DNA from: CAYPNP01 sp964412195
GTDB lineage: Bacteria > Acidobacteriota > JAAYUB01
Direction of reading: 5' to 3'
DNA length: 64,000 bases
Assembly: GCA_964412195.1 (NCBI GenBank)
Contig: CAYPNP010000016.1
Span: forward strand, 1-64,000
Shown here one piece after another: positions 43,923 to 52,555 of the stretch. Position 1 is the first letter of the stretch; every line of letters starts with the position of its first letter. The position numbers were made by a program, and so were the translations under genes. The notes below the pieces were generated by a model. That model saw only the letters and a program-made list of their open reading frames with translations, had not been told where the DNA came from and did not search any database.

Positions 43923-46900
43923 GTGCTCGAGAAAATCGGCAAGTACAAGATCATCGACAAGATCGGCACCGGCGCCATGGGCGTGGTCTACAAGGGCTTC
44001 GACACCAAGATGGGCCGCTACGTGGCCATCAAGACCATGTCCCCCCAGTACGTCAACAACGAGGAGAGCCGCGCCCGCTTCTACAAGGAGGCCATCGCCC
44101 CGGCCAAGCTCTTCCACCCCAACATCGTGGCCATCTACGACCTGGACGAGGAGGAGGGCACCCCCTTCATCGTCATGGAGTTCCTCGACGGCCTGGACCT
44201 GAAGTACTTCCGCACCGCCAAGATCCGGTTTTCCATCCCGCAGATCCTGAACATCCTGATCCAGACCTCGGAGGGCCTCGACTACGCCCACAAGCACGGC
44301 ATCGTCCACCGCGACGTCAAGCCGGCCAACATCATCCTGCAGAAGAACGGCACCATCAAGATCGTCGACTTCGGCATCGCCCGCCTCACCGAGAGCACCC
44401 AGCAGACCCGCACCGGCGTGGCCATGGGCACCCCGGCCTACATGAGCCCGGAGCAGGCCCGCGGCATGCGGGTGGACGCCCGCACCGACCAGTACTCCGT
44501 CGGCGTCATCGCCTACGAGATGATCGCCGGCCAGAACCCCTTCCACTCCGAGAACTACACCGGCGTCCTCTACAAGATCATCAACCACTTCCCGCCGCCG
44601 GTGACCGAGGCCGACGCCCTGTGCCCGCCCGAGCTCAGCGCCGCCATCATGCGCACCATCGAGAAGGAGCGCGACGCTCGCTTCGCCGACCTGAAGGTCT
44701 TCTCCAAGGAGTGCCAGCGGATCCTGGCCGGCTTCAAGGCCGACGAGAGCCGGCTCGAGCTGACCATCAGGGGCCTCGACCAGCTCGAGACCACGGCCCT
44801 GCAGGAGCCGTACAAGGTCCGGCTGATCCGCAAGTACATCAAGGAATTCCAGTTCGAGGCGGCCTCCCGCCTGCTGGACAAGCTGCGCGACGAGAAGGTG
44901 GACCACACCCTGCTCCAGTCCCTGCAGACCGAGCTGAACAGCCAGAACGTCAAGAAGCGGGTGGTCGACCTCATGAAGGTCGGCGTCGACCTCGTGGAAA
45001 GCGGCGACCACGACCTGGCCCTGTCCAACTTCAACGAGGCCCTGGACCTGGACCCCGACAACGTCGAGGCCATCACCTGGATCCAGAAGATCCGCCGGCT
45101 CAAGAAGGAAAAACTCTTCCGCGAGCAGGTCCAGCCGCTGATGGAGGAAGCCGGCCGGAAGAGCGCCGCCGGGCAGTACCTGGAAGCGATCGAGCTGTAC
45201 CGCAAGGTGCTGTCGGTCGATCCGGAGTACGTGGAGGTCCGGCCGCTCCTCGAGGAGAACGAGCGGCTGCTGGTCCGGTCCACCCAGCTGCGCCGCCTGA
45301 CGACCGAGCTGCAGGCGGCCCTGCGGCAGCTCGACCTGCCGTCGGCCGCGGGGCGGCTCGAGGAGCTGGAGAAGCTGGCCCCCGACGCCGGGGACACCCG
45401 CCAGGTCCGCGCCGCGCTCTGGAAGGCCCTGCAATCGGAGTTCTCCGCCCGCGCGGCCCAGGCCGGCCAGCGCGAGGGGCTGCTGGCGCTGCGGGACTGG
45501 CTGCGGTCGACGTTCGGCGACCGCAGCGTCGTTACCTTCGTGTCGGCGGCGGCGCACTCCGAGCAGAAAAACGAGCTGGTCCAGGAGATCCGCCGCGTCG
45601 TCACCGGTTGGCTGGAGGCCCAGAACCTGGACGCCGCCCAGATGGCGCTGGAGTTGCTGCTGCCGGTCTTTCCCCGCCAGAACGTGCTCCAGTCCCTGGC
45701 CAGCGAGGTCGAGAACCGGCAGAAGTCCGCCCAGGAGAGCCGACGGCGCCAGCTGGCGCTGGAGCAGCAGGTCGCCGAGGGGATCACCTTCATTCGCGAC
45801 CACCTCCAGCAGGACCGGCCCGAGGAGGCCATGCGGCTGTACCAGGAGATGACGCGCATCGCCCCGGCTGAGAAAACTGTGGCCTTCCTGCGCCCGGAGA
45901 TTGAGGAGGCGATCCGGCGCAAGGAGAGCGATCGGCAGCTCCAGCAGCAGCTCGAGCAGGCCCGCCAATATCTGCTCTCCGAACAGCTGGACAAGGCCGC
46001 CGCTGCCCTCGACGCGCTGGAGACCGCCTTCCCCAAGCACGTCGAGGTGCGCTCCCTGCGCAGCGCGCTGGAGGAGCGGGTCCGGCTGGTGCAGCAGCGC
46101 GAGGAGATCCGCCGGCTGCAGGAGGAGATCGTCCGCCTGCGCGACACGGACCACCTCGACCAGGCCATCGACACGGCCCGCCGCGCCGCCCAGCGCTTCC
46201 CCGAGGAGACCGTGTTCCTGACCCGGCTGGGCGAGCTGCAGCGGCTCAAGGAAGACATGGAGCGCCGGGCCGAGATCCGCACCACGGCCCAGGCGATCTA
46301 TGACCTGATTGGACGGCAGCAGTTCCTCAAGGCCGGCAAGGCCGTCTTCGAGCTCAAGAACCGCTTCGTGGAGGAGCCCGAGGTCCTGGACATCCTCAAA
46401 GCTTTCCACGAGAAGCGCTTCGAGTTCGTCCAGGGCGTGATCCGCTCGGCCCAGTCCTTCAGCGCCAACAAGGCCTTCGACGAGGCCCGCAGCATCCTCG
46501 AGCGCGCCACCGCCGAGTGCCCTGACTCGGTGGACCTGCAGGGCGCCATGCAGGAGCTGGTGGTGGCCGAGGCCGTCCAGAAGGGCATCGCCGACGTGCG
46601 GGCCTATCTCTCCGAAAAGAAGTACGACCTGGCCATGGCCACCCTGGAAGGCCTGCTGGCCCGCTACCCGGAGGAGAGCAACATCGTCCGGCTCTACTCC
46701 GAGGTGCGGCAGCAGCGCACCGCCTACATTCAGGAGAGCCTGCAGCACGCCCGCACCTTCGCCCGGGAGAACGACTTCGACCGCGCCGTTTCGCTGCTGC
46801 GCACGGCGCTGGAGATCGTGCCCAACGCCGCCGAGGTGCAGGACGAGATCGACGCCCTCGACCGGCAGCGCGAGGCCTTCGTCCGCCAGCGCCGCGAGGC

Positions 46901-47519
46901 CGCCGAGGAGGCGCGCCTCCAGGAAGCCGAGATCGACCGGGCCGCCGCCGAGGCCGCCAAGCACAAGGCCCGCGGCGATCTGTTCGACGCCTTGCGCGTG
47001 CTGGAGGAGACGCGACGGCGCTTCCCCAAGGCCGGCGCCCGGCTGGAGAGCCTGATCCACGAGATCCAGGAGCTGCTCGACCTCCAGATGCACATCCCCG
47101 AGACGGCCCTGCCGGTGCGGCCCGCCGCCAAGGCCGGCCGCTGGATGATCGCGGCCGCGGCCGCCATCCTGCTGGTGGCCGTGGCGGTGGTGGCGGTGGC
47201 GCTGCTGAAAAAGACCCCGCCGGGACCGCCCGCGCCCGAGCCGGCGGTGCTGGCCGTGGACTTGCGCCCCTGGGGCGAGGTGCTGGAGATCGTCCACGTG
47301 GACGACGGCAAGAAGGTGGAGCTGGAAAGCGGCGTGACCCCGCTGCAGGTCAGCCTGCCGCCCGGCCGCTACCGCGTGACCTACCGCCTCGGCGACCAGC
47401 CCAACGGCCGCCTGACCGAGGAGCTGGACCTCGCCAGCAAGTCCTACCAGGTCCTCCGCAAGGTCTCCCCCGCCCTGCAGAAAGACCTCGACAAAACCAT
47501 CGACGGGCTGGTCCAGTAA
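43923..47519 (+). CDS. Membrane Ser/Thr protein kinase (Hanks type) with very long helical-repeat region and PEGA-like C-terminus
   Basis: The 1198-residue protein has an N-terminal kinase domain (about 7-270): glycine loop IGTGAMGVVYKG, K37, catalytic D131 in HRDVKPANI, DFG 149-151 and GTPAYMSPEQ 169-178. All essential residues are present, so it should be active. Residues about 280-1050 form a repetitive helical region of TPR-like pairs and coiled coil (many LxxAxxxLxxAxxxxP-type periods). One transmembrane helix (about 1073-1097) leads to an outside domain with PEGA-like strands (VLAVDLRPWGEVLEIVH, PLQVSLPPGRYRVTY). The start is GTG 43923 with AGGGGAG upstream. The huge helical segment lies on the cytoplasmic side, between kinase and membrane, and could be a scaffold. 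Its substrates might include the FHA protein at 16208. Confidence 0.92.
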   Translation: MLEKIGKYKIIDKIGTGAMGVVYKGFDTKMGRYVAIKTMSPQYVNNEESRARFYKEAIAPAKLFHPNIVAIYDLDEEEGTPFIVMEFLDGLDLKYFRTAKIRFSIPQILNILIQTSEGLDYAHKHGIVHRDVKPANIILQKNGTIKIVDFGIARLTESTQQTRTGVAMGTPAYMSPEQARGMRVDARTDQYSVGVIAYEMIAGQNPFHSENYTGVLYKIINHFPPPVTEADALCPPELSAAIMRTIEKERDARFADLKVFSKECQRILAGFKADESRLELTIRGLDQLETTALQEPYKVRLIRKYIKEFQFEAASRLLDKLRDEKVDHTLLQSLQTELNSQNVKKRVVDLMKVGVDLVESGDHDLALSNFNEALDLDPDNVEAITWIQKIRRLKKEKLFREQVQPLMEEAGRKSAAGQYLEAIELYRKVLSVDPEYVEVRPLLEENERLLVRSTQLRRLTTELQAALRQLDLPSAAGRLEELEKLAPDAGDTRQVRAALWKALQSEFSARAAQAGQREGLLALRDWLRSTFGDRSVVTFVSAAAHSEQKNELVQEIRRVVTGWLEAQNLDAAQMALELLLPVFPRQNVLQSLASEVENRQKSAQESRRRQLALEQQVAEGITFIRDHLQQDRPEEAMRLYQEMTRIAPAEKTVAFLRPEIEEAIRRKESDRQLQQQLEQARQYLLSEQLDKAAAALDALETAFPKHVEVRSLRSALEERVRLVQQREEIRRLQEEIVRLRDTDHLDQAIDTARRAAQRFPEETVFLTRLGELQRLKEDMERRAEIRTTAQAIYDLIGRQQFLKAGKAVFELKNRFVEEPEVLDILKAFHEKRFEFVQGVIRSAQSFSANKAFDEARSILERATAECPDSVDLQGAMQELVVAEAVQKGIADVRAYLSEKKYDLAMATLEGLLARYPEESNIVRLYSEVRQQRTAYIQESLQHARTFARENDFDRAVSLLRTALEIVPNAAEVQDEIDALDRQREAFVRQRREAAEEARLQEAEIDRAAAEAAKHKARGDLFDALRVLEETRRRFPKAGARLESLIHEIQELLDLQMHIPETALPVRPAAKAGRWMIAAAAAILLVAVAVVAVALLKKTPPGPPAPEPAVLAVDLRPWGEVLEIVHVDDGKKVELESGVTPLQVSLPPGRYRVTYRLGDQPNGRLTEELDLASKSYQVLRKVSPALQKDLDKTIDGLVQ

Positions 47520-47523
47520 ATCC

Positions 47524-47813
47524 AATTGCGGATTGCGAATTGCGGATTGCGGATTGGCAATCGTGCTCGTGCTCGTCATTGACGGGTGACCGGTGACGGG
47601 TGACCGATGACCGGTGATCGCCGCTCATCCGACCATGGACGATGGACCATGGACCATATCGATCCGAATCAATCATATTCGCGGATCGTATTCACCTACC
47701 GAATCCTACACGCGTACTGACAACCGCCAGCCCATGTCGAGTAACGCCCAATCCATTCGAATCACCGTCCGACTTCGATGTTCGATGTTCAATGTTCGAT
47801 GTTCGATGTTCGT
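47524..47813. repeat. Composite of five word arrays between the kinase and NYN genes
   Basis: In order: ATTGCGR (47524-47556), CGTGCTCG (47557-47578), GGTGACCGGTGACGGG type (47579-47622), GGACCATGGACGATGG (47630-47655), then after a 115-bp unassigned stretch TTCGATGTTCGATG (47771-47813). The last block equals 22403-22445 except one base. Every array type in the window except GGTGAATC, CACAAAGG and the hairpins occurs here. Confidence 0.8.
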
Positions 47814-47851
47814 TCCGACTCATCCTTCGGTACAATGTTACTGGAGGAACG

Positions 47852-48322
47852 ATGCCGTATCTTCTCGATGGGAACAACCTGATGGGCCTGGCGCGGCAGC
47901 GCGGCCTGGGCGGGCTGGCGGAGCGGCGCGGCCTGGTGGCCGCCGTCGCTGCCCTCGGCCGGGTCAAGGGCGGCCGCTACACAGTGGTTTTCGACGGCGG
48001 TCCGGACGCCCACTTCGTGTCCGGAGCCGGTCTGGGCGCCGTGCGGGTGGAGTTTGCCGCGCCTCGCTCCGCCGACGACCGGATCCTGGCCCTGCTGCGC
48101 TCCGCCGCCAACCCCCGCAACTGGACGGTGGTCTCCGCCGACCGCGCCCTGGTGACAGCCGCCCGCAACGCCGGCGCGCGGGCGCAGGATGCCGCCGATT
48201 TTCTCAACCGGCTGGCCGGCCTGCCCGCCGGCGCTGGCGAGAAGCCGGACGCCCGGGCGGTGGACGTGGAAGATTGGGAGGAGTATTTCCGGACCAGCCA
48301 GGACGAAGAGGGTGATAGGTGA
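47852..48322 (+). CDS. NYN-domain (YacP-like) protein
   Basis: The 156-residue protein has the PIN-like NYN fold: YLLDGNNLMGLA at the N-terminus, YTVVFDGGPDA and TVVSADRALV supply the acidic residues of a nuclease site. YacP/Rae1-type members are ribosome-associated or RNA-processing endonucleases. GGAGG lies before the ATG. The last residues (EEGDR) and stop come from GGTGATAGGTGAATCGG, the same word that ends topA. Alternative role: generic RNase of unknown target. Confidence 0.8.
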   Translation: MPYLLDGNNLMGLARQRGLGGLAERRGLVAAVAALGRVKGGRYTVVFDGGPDAHFVSGAGLGAVRVEFAAPRSADDRILALLRSAANPRNWTVVSADRALVTAARNAGARAQDAADFLNRLAGLPAGAGEKPDARAVDVEDWEEYFRTSQDEEGDR

Positions 48323-48421
48323 ATCGGTGAATGGGTGAATCGGCAGAAGGACGTTAGACCATAGACGATGGACCATGGACGATGGTCCATCGTCCATGGT
48401 CCATGGTCTATCGTCCATGAT
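48311..48421. repeat. GGTGAATC array (copy 3) plus GGACCATGGACGATGG palindrome
   Basis: The 23-bp core is at 48321-48343. A near-perfect palindrome at 48353-48421 follows, with left arm 48357-48384 (ACCATAGACGATGGACCATG) mirrored at 48387-48418. It lies between the convergent NYN and glmM genes and would form a strong hairpin that could stop transcription both ways. Confidence 0.8.
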
Positions 48422-48482
48422 CAGATCGGTGGTGGTCAGCCGGCACCGGTCAGTCTCCGAGCACGAGCACGTACCAGAGGGA
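48422..48482. other. Downstream flank of glmM
   Basis: A short region after the glmM stop reading leftward. Remnant words only (GGTGGTGGTCAGCCGGCACCGG, AGCACGAGCACG); no clear terminator. Confidence 0.3.
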
Positions 48483-49925
48483 TCAGCCGACGAGCTGCTC
48501 GAGCTGGCGAATGATCGGTTCGATGACGGGCAGGAGACGGTCCAGGCCCTCCGCCTCCACCATCACCCGCAGCAGCGGCTCTGTGCCGGAGTAGCGGATG
48601 ACCGAACGGGCGCTGCCCCGCCCCGATCCCTCCAGCAGCTCCTGCAGCAGCCGCACGGGCTCCAGCGTTTCGAGGGGCGGCTTGCGGACCGTCCGGACGT
48701 TGAAGATCCTCGAGGGGTAAGGCTCGTAGCCGGCCAGCAGGTCGTCGAGAGACCCTTCCGTCCGCGCCAGGATCTCCAGCAGAAAGATCCCCGCCAGCAG
48801 CCCGTCGCCGCTGTGGCAGCGGCGGGCCAGGATCAGGTGGCCCGACGGCTCCCCGCCCAGGGCCAGCCCGTCGGCGAGCAGCCGGGCCTGGATGAACCGG
48901 TCGCCCACCGGCGTGCGGACCAGCCGGATGCCCCGCCGGGCGAGGGCGATCTCCAGGCCCAGGTTGGTCATGACCGTCCCGACCACCTCCGGGCCCGGCA
49001 ACCGCCCCTCCGCGTGCAGGTGGTTGGCGAAAATGTACAGCAGGGCGTCGCCGTCCAGGAGCCGCCCCTCCGGCCCGACCACCACGATCCGGTCCCCGTC
49101 GCCATCCAGGGCGAATCCCAGCGGGGCGCGGTGCTGCCAGACCGCGGCCACCAGGGCTTCGGGATGGGTCGCGCCGCACCCGTCGTTGATGTTGTAGCCG
49201 TCCGGCGACGCGTGGATCGGCAGCAGCCGGTGGGGCAGCCACTGCGCCAGCACCTTGGCCACCGGCGCGGCCGCCCCGTGGGCGCAATCCACCACCACCG
49301 GTGGTCCCTTCGGCGGATTGTCGGCCTCCGCCCCTCCCAGCAGGTGGCGGAGGTAGCGTTCCAGCATCTCCGGATCGGCCTCGAAGGCATCCTTCGGCAG
49401 GGGCTTCCGCTGACCGCCGATCCCCATGGCCAGCAGTTCGGGGGTCACGGTGAAGTCGGGGGACGAGTCCGGCGGCAGCGTGTCCAGCACGCCGGCGTCG
49501 GCCGCCGCGGTGCTTTCCGCCTGCCGGACTTCCGCCTCCACCGCGGCCTCGTCGGCGTCGGCCAGCTTCAGGCCGCGGCCGTCCAGGAACTTCAGGCCGT
49601 TGTCCGCGGCGGGATTGTGGGAGGCGGAGACGACCACCCCGCCGCAGCCGCCCCGCGCCGGGACGAGGTGCGCCGCCGCCGGGGTGGGCAGCACGCCGCA
49701 GTCCGCCACCGGCACGCCCAGCCGGCCGGCTTCGCGGAGGATGATGTCGCGGATCCACAGACCCGACGCCCGGGTGTCGCGGGCCAGGAAGAAGGGAGCG
49801 CCCGGCGACCGCCCGGCCAGCATCGCCAGCGCCGCCGCGGCCGCGCGCCGGACGGTGGCGGGGTCCAGGGGGTAGCGGCCCGCCTGCCCGCGGATGCCGT
49901 CGGTGCCGAACAGCGCCTTCGTCAC
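48483..49925 (-). CDS. glmM: Phosphoglucosamine mutase
   Basis: The 480-residue enzyme carries the phosphoserine loop VVSASHNPAADNG (S102), the metal loop DGDGDR, the sugar loop GEPSGH and the phosphate loop RYSGTEP, in the order of GlmM. It turns glucosamine-6-phosphate into glucosamine-1-phosphate for UDP-GlcNAc and peptidoglycan. Start GTG 49925 overlaps the stop of the CdaR-like gene by four bases (GTGA), so translation is coupled. It is the last gene of the tilS-to-glmM operon; in Firmicutes the cdaA-cdaR-glmM trio is also conserved, and GlmM is reported there to bind and restrain CdaA. Confidence 0.93.
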   Translation of the reverse strand: MTKALFGTDGIRGQAGRYPLDPATVRRAAAAALAMLAGRSPGAPFFLARDTRASGLWIRDIILREAGRLGVPVADCGVLPTPAAAHLVPARGGCGGVVVSASHNPAADNGLKFLDGRGLKLADADEAAVEAEVRQAESTAAADAGVLDTLPPDSSPDFTVTPELLAMGIGGQRKPLPKDAFEADPEMLERYLRHLLGGAEADNPPKGPPVVVDCAHGAAAPVAKVLAQWLPHRLLPIHASPDGYNINDGCGATHPEALVAAVWQHRAPLGFALDGDGDRIVVVGPEGRLLDGDALLYIFANHLHAEGRLPGPEVVGTVMTNLGLEIALARRGIRLVRTPVGDRFIQARLLADGLALGGEPSGHLILARRCHSGDGLLAGIFLLEILARTEGSLDDLLAGYEPYPSRIFNVRTVRKPPLETLEPVRLLQELLEGSGRGSARSVIRYSGTEPLLRVMVEAEGLDRLLPVIEPIIRQLEQLVG

Positions 49926-50881
49926 TTTTTCCACCGGCGGAGGACGACGGTGTCGGGGAAGATCTTGTCGATCCGCACCCTGTTCTGGTACTGCGGGTTG
50001 CGGACCACCGCGGAAAGCGGGGCCTCGTGGTCCTTCCCGTCCAGCGGGCACGCGTTGCCGTCCGTGAACACCTCGACGTCCGACGCGGTGACGCCGTCCT
50101 TGATCGACAGGGGCACCATCAGCACCACGTCCACGGTCTGCTGCGACAGGCGGTAGGGACCGGGGATATTGCGGACCACGATGGGCACGTTGGGGATCAC
50201 CCGCGCCACGCCCCGCTCCTGAATGACCACCTCCACCCGCACCCGGTCCTTGAACGCCACCGTGATGTAAGGATTTTCCGCCTTCAGGTTCACGAACTGG
50301 ACCACCGTCTCCTTCTGCCCGGTCAGGTCGATGCTCTGGGTGGCGATGTCGTTGACGTTGCGCACGTGGGAGACGGGCCCGGAGATCTGGACGTTCTCCG
50401 GGGTGACCTGGACCCCCTTGATCAGGAAGTTCGGCGCCGGCTTGCCGGAGTAGCGGGCCCGGATCGGGACCGTCCGGACCTCGAGCGGCTCCAGGATGAC
50501 GGTGATGGAGGCCGGTTGGATCTTCAGCACCCGGACCGACGCCGGCAGCCGGAAATCGTCGGGCGACAGCAGGATGACGTTCTCCCCCTGGTGGGCGCCC
50601 TTCAGGTCCAGGGTGGCCGAGATGTTCTTGACCGAGTTGTCCTTGCCCACCTGGGGCGTCTGCACCTGAAGCAGGACGCTCTTGTTGAAGTCGTTGGCGA
50701 TCTCCAGGTTCGGCGGCTTGTTGATGATCTCGACGGGCACCTCGACGATCCGGTCGGTCATCTGTTCCGAGGAGACGAAGAACCACATGGAGAAGCCGAT
50801 GAACAGGGCCAGGATCTTCAGGGCCAGGTTCTCCACGAAGACGTGCCGCAGCAGGTGGCGGGTGCGCTCCAGGTGGATCAT
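49922..50881 (-). CDS. cdaR: YbbR-domain protein, CdaA regulator-like
   Basis: The 319-residue protein has one N-terminal transmembrane helix (about 17-37; LALKILALFIGFSMWFFVSS) and three or more YbbR-like beta repeats outside the cytoplasm (VPVEIINKPPNLEI, VILEPLEVRTVPIRARY, VPIVVRNIPGPYRL). CdaR-type proteins contact CdaA and change its activity; the position between cdaA (ATGA overlap) and glmM (GTGA overlap) supports that role here. Periplasmic or surface location of the repeats is predicted. Confidence 0.85.
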   Translation of the reverse strand: MIHLERTRHLLRHVFVENLALKILALFIGFSMWFFVSSEQMTDRIVEVPVEIINKPPNLEIANDFNKSVLLQVQTPQVGKDNSVKNISATLDLKGAHQGENVILLSPDDFRLPASVRVLKIQPASITVILEPLEVRTVPIRARYSGKPAPNFLIKGVQVTPENVQISGPVSHVRNVNDIATQSIDLTGQKETVVQFVNLKAENPYITVAFKDRVRVEVVIQERGVARVIPNVPIVVRNIPGPYRLSQQTVDVVLMVPLSIKDGVTASDVEVFTDGNACPLDGKDHEAPLSAVVRNPQYQNRVRIDKIFPDTVVLRRWKK

Positions 50882-51705
50882 GGCTGCGGCTCCTTCTTCC
50901 GGAACCAGCGTCCCCGGCGGAGCCGCTGCACGGGGGGCTGGAGGGACTGCTTCAGGAAGGCCAGCAGGGAGTCGGCGTCCGAGAACCGCATCAGGCGCCC
51001 GCCGACGGCCACGGAAATCCGGCCCGTCTCCTCCGAGACCACCACCGCCACAGCGTCGGTCTCCTCGGTGATGCCGATGGCGGCGCGGTGCCGGGTGCCG
51101 TACTCCTTGCTGAGGTGCGGCTCCAAGGTCAGGGGCAGGAAGCAGGAGGCGGCCACGATGGTGTCCTTCTGGACGATCACCGCCCCGTCATGGAGGGGGG
51201 TTTCCGGCTGGAAGATGGTCACCAGCAGGTCGTAGCTCAGCTTGGCGTTGAGGATGTTGCCGTTCTCGGTGTAGCTGCGCAGGCCGATCTCCCGCTCGAT
51301 GACCACCAGCGCCCCGACCCGCTTGGAGGACAGGGTCACGGCCGCCAGCACGACCTCGTCCAGGCCGATCCGCTCGCGCGTCGAGAAGCCGCGGAAGAGC
51401 CGCGTGTTGCCGATGTTGGCGAGGATCTTGCGGATCTCCGCCTGGTAGATGACGATGATGCCAAAGACGGCGTAGGTCACGAAGGTGGTCAGGAACCACT
51501 GGATGGTCCGCAGGTGGGCCAGCTTGGCCACGAAGTAGGACAGCGCCAGGATGGCGATGCCGGTGGCCATCTTGCCGGCCCGCGTCCCTTTCATCAGCAG
51601 GAAGAGCTGGTAGATCACGTAGGAGACGATCAGGATGTCGATGACGTCGCTGAGGGTCATCTCCGTCAGCCGGACCATCTTGAGATAAGGCCACAACCAG
51701 TCCAT
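50878..51705 (-). CDS. cdaA: Diadenylate cyclase
   Basis: The 275-residue protein has three N-terminal transmembrane helices (about 20-100) and a DAC domain with the catalytic DGA (LHDGAVIV) and RHR (GTRHRAAIG) motifs. It makes c-di-AMP from two ATP, a second messenger controlling potassium/osmolyte balance and wall synthesis. The C-terminal tail is short and basic (RLRRGRWFRKKEPQP). The start is ATG 51705, one base after the folP stop; the end overlaps cdaR (ATGA). Confidence 0.93.
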   Translation of the reverse strand: MDWLWPYLKMVRLTEMTLSDVIDILIVSYVIYQLFLLMKGTRAGKMATGIAILALSYFVAKLAHLRTIQWFLTTFVTYAVFGIIVIYQAEIRKILANIGNTRLFRGFSTRERIGLDEVVLAAVTLSSKRVGALVVIEREIGLRSYTENGNILNAKLSYDLLVTIFQPETPLHDGAVIVQKDTIVAASCFLPLTLEPHLSKEYGTRHRAAIGITEETDAVAVVVSEETGRISVAVGGRLMRFSDADSLLAFLKQSLQPPVQRLRRGRWFRKKEPQP

Positions 51706-51706
51706 C

Positions 51707-52546
51707 TCAGCCCTGCGCTTCCTGCCGGATGGCCTGCGCCACCTGCAGTGCCTGGAGGGTCTCCGCCACGTCGTGGCAGCGGAGGATGTCGGCGCCGTTC
51801 ATGGCGGCCACGACTCCCGCCGCCAGCGAGCCGGGTAGCCGGCCGTCCGCCGGGACACCGGTCACCGCGCCGATGAAGGATTTCCTGGAAGCGCCGACCA
51901 GGAGGGGGCGCCGGTAGACCCGAAACTCCTTGAGCCGGTTCAGGATGATCAGGTTGTCCGTGGCGGTCTTGCCGAAGCCGATACCCGGGTCGAGCACCAT
52001 TTTATTGGCTTGGAGCGGCAGTTGCAACAATTTCTCAAAGAATTCGTGGATTTCCGACATGATATCGGGCGAGGGCGGGAGCTTCTGCATGTCGGACGGC
52101 ACGCCGCGCATGTGCATGGCCACCACGGCGGCGCCGGTTTCCGCGGCGACGGCCGCCATCTCTGGATCGCGCAAACCGCTGATATCGTTGATGATCTCTG
52201 CCCCCTCGGCCACGGCGGCGCGGGCGGTCCCGGGCTTCCAGGTGTCGATGGAAACGGGCAGGTCGAAGCGCCGGACCACCGCCCGGAGGACCGGCAGCAC
52301 CCGGGCTTGCTCCCCGGCCTCGTCCAGGGGCGCAGCGCCCGGACGGGAGGACTCCCCGCCGATGTCCAGGAGATCCGCTCCCTCCGCAACGAGGCGCTCG
52401 GCGTGGCGCAGCGCTTCGTCCGGGCCGAAGTGCCGCCCGCCGTCATAAAACGAATCGGGGGTGACGTTGAGGACGCCCATCACCAGCGGCCGCCCGGAAA
52501 GCTCAATCTGTCGCCGGGCAGTGCTGAGAGCGGGCGGTCGGGTCAT
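51707..52546 (-). CDS. folP: Dihydropteroate synthase
   Basis: The 279-residue TIM barrel has VMGVLNVTPDSFYDGG, LLDIGGESSRPGA, INDISG and LVGASRKSFIGA, the pterin and sulfonamide-site loops of FolP. It joins dihydropterin pyrophosphate and p-aminobenzoate in folate synthesis. It sits between ftsH and cdaA with gaps of 9 and 1 bp; a folP-cdaA neighbourhood is known from other phyla. Confidence 0.93.
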   Translation of the reverse strand: MTRPPALSTARRQIELSGRPLVMGVLNVTPDSFYDGGRHFGPDEALRHAERLVAEGADLLDIGGESSRPGAAPLDEAGEQARVLPVLRAVVRRFDLPVSIDTWKPGTARAAVAEGAEIINDISGLRDPEMAAVAAETGAAVVAMHMRGVPSDMQKLPPSPDIMSEIHEFFEKLLQLPLQANKMVLDPGIGFGKTATDNLIILNRLKEFRVYRRPLLVGASRKSFIGAVTGVPADGRLPGSLAAGVVAAMNGADILRCHDVAETLQALQVAQAIRQEAQG

Positions 52547-52555
52547 TCCATGTCC

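Noticed and set aside
43557..47579. Over 1300-codon open frame opposite the large kinase
   Set aside because: A shadow of high-GC codon bias; the kinase motifs on the plus strand are unmistakable.
47564..47655. Operator or regulator binding cluster before the NYN gene
   Set aside because: The repeats belong to the widespread word arrays and also occur at gene ends, so they are not specific to this promoter.
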